Source of the DNA: an uncultured Lachnospiraceae bacterium
GTDB taxonomy: Bacteria > Bacillota > Clostridia > Lachnospirales > Lachnospiraceae
NCBI GenBank assembly: GCA_905236275.1
Contig: CAJOPI010000123.1
Location: forward strand, 1 to 5,552
Reading direction: 5' to 3'
Length of the DNA stretch: 5,552 bases
Below are positions 5,509 to 5,552 of this stretch, piece by piece. The notes under the pieces are model-generated. The model was given only the letters and a program-made list of their open reading frames with translations. It had not been told where the DNA came from and did not search any database. A program made the position numbers and the translations under genes. Each line of letters starts with the position of its first letter. The stretch's first letter is position 1.

Positions 5509-5552
5509 CGGATTTTACAAGGTAATATGCCGCTTTCAGCGGCTAAAATCCG
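5509..5552. repeat. Nested inverted repeats at the window edge (possible dispersed palindromic element or structured RNA)
   Basis: An outer 9-bp arm, CGGATTTTA (5509-5517), pairs with TAAAATCCG (5544-5552). Inside it GCCGCT (5529-5534) and AGCGGC (5538-5543) form a second stem with a TTC loop. The inner stem abuts the outer one on one side, while 11 nt (5518-5528) bulge on the other. The window ends at the last paired base, so the outer stem may be longer. No T tract follows within the window, so terminator status cannot be judged. Confidence 0.6.

Noticed and set aside
5453..5552. CRISPR array or integron attC site
   Set aside because: There are no regularly spaced identical repeats with spacers, and the palindromes lack the conserved attC core sequences.

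Overview
The window looks like chromosomal DNA from a low-to-moderate-GC Firmicute, most likely a Lachnospiraceae-type gut or rumen Clostridiales bacterium. This is an inference from three things: protein style (lysine-rich secreted beta proteins, a BaeS/ArlS-like kinase), strong AAGGAG-type ribosome binding sites, and AT-rich intergenic DNA with U-tract terminators. No mobile element, CRISPR array, tRNA or rRNA is visible.

Layout. (1) Positions 1-1065, plus strand: the 3' part of a membrane sensor histidine kinase gene. The last transmembrane helix, HAMP, DHp and ATPase domains are complete. The reading frame is interrupted by a stop at 73-75, just before the membrane helix, so the gene is frameshifted, truncated or carries a sequence error. 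(2) A 12-bp-stem terminator at 1088-1117 separates it from a convergent gene. (3) Positions 1198-2562, minus strand: a 454-aa secreted protein with a clear signal peptide, two PPC-like beta-sandwich modules and a lysine-rich C-terminal region that seems to hold two related beta repeats. It has its own extended -10 promoter. (4) Positions 2563-2849 contain that promoter, an AT-rich stretch and the terminator of the next gene. (5) Positions 2850-5306, minus strand: an 818-aa multidomain adenosine-deaminase-family protein. It has an extra N-terminal region, a metal-dependent deaminase domain enlarged by an insertion, and a C-terminal Rossmann-like domain resembling the SLOG/DUF2493 nucleotide-binding group. 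(6) Positions 5307-5552 are non-coding, with a candidate promoter, a 12-bp inverted repeat, a nested inverted repeat that reaches the window edge, and short direct repeats.

The three genes appear to be separate transcription units, and nothing shows that they work together. The most interesting object is the 818-aa deaminase. Large deaminases with insertions are known as effectors in anti-phage systems: RdrB of RADAR, and Cad1, the CARF-deaminase effector of type III CRISPR. Fusion of such a domain to a SLOG-like nucleotide-binding domain suggests a single-gene nucleotide-sensing or nucleotide-depleting system. No RdrA-like ATPase or CRISPR locus is visible next to it, and the Asp-Asp pair typical of adenosine deaminases is Asp-Gly here. 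A defence role is therefore a hypothesis.
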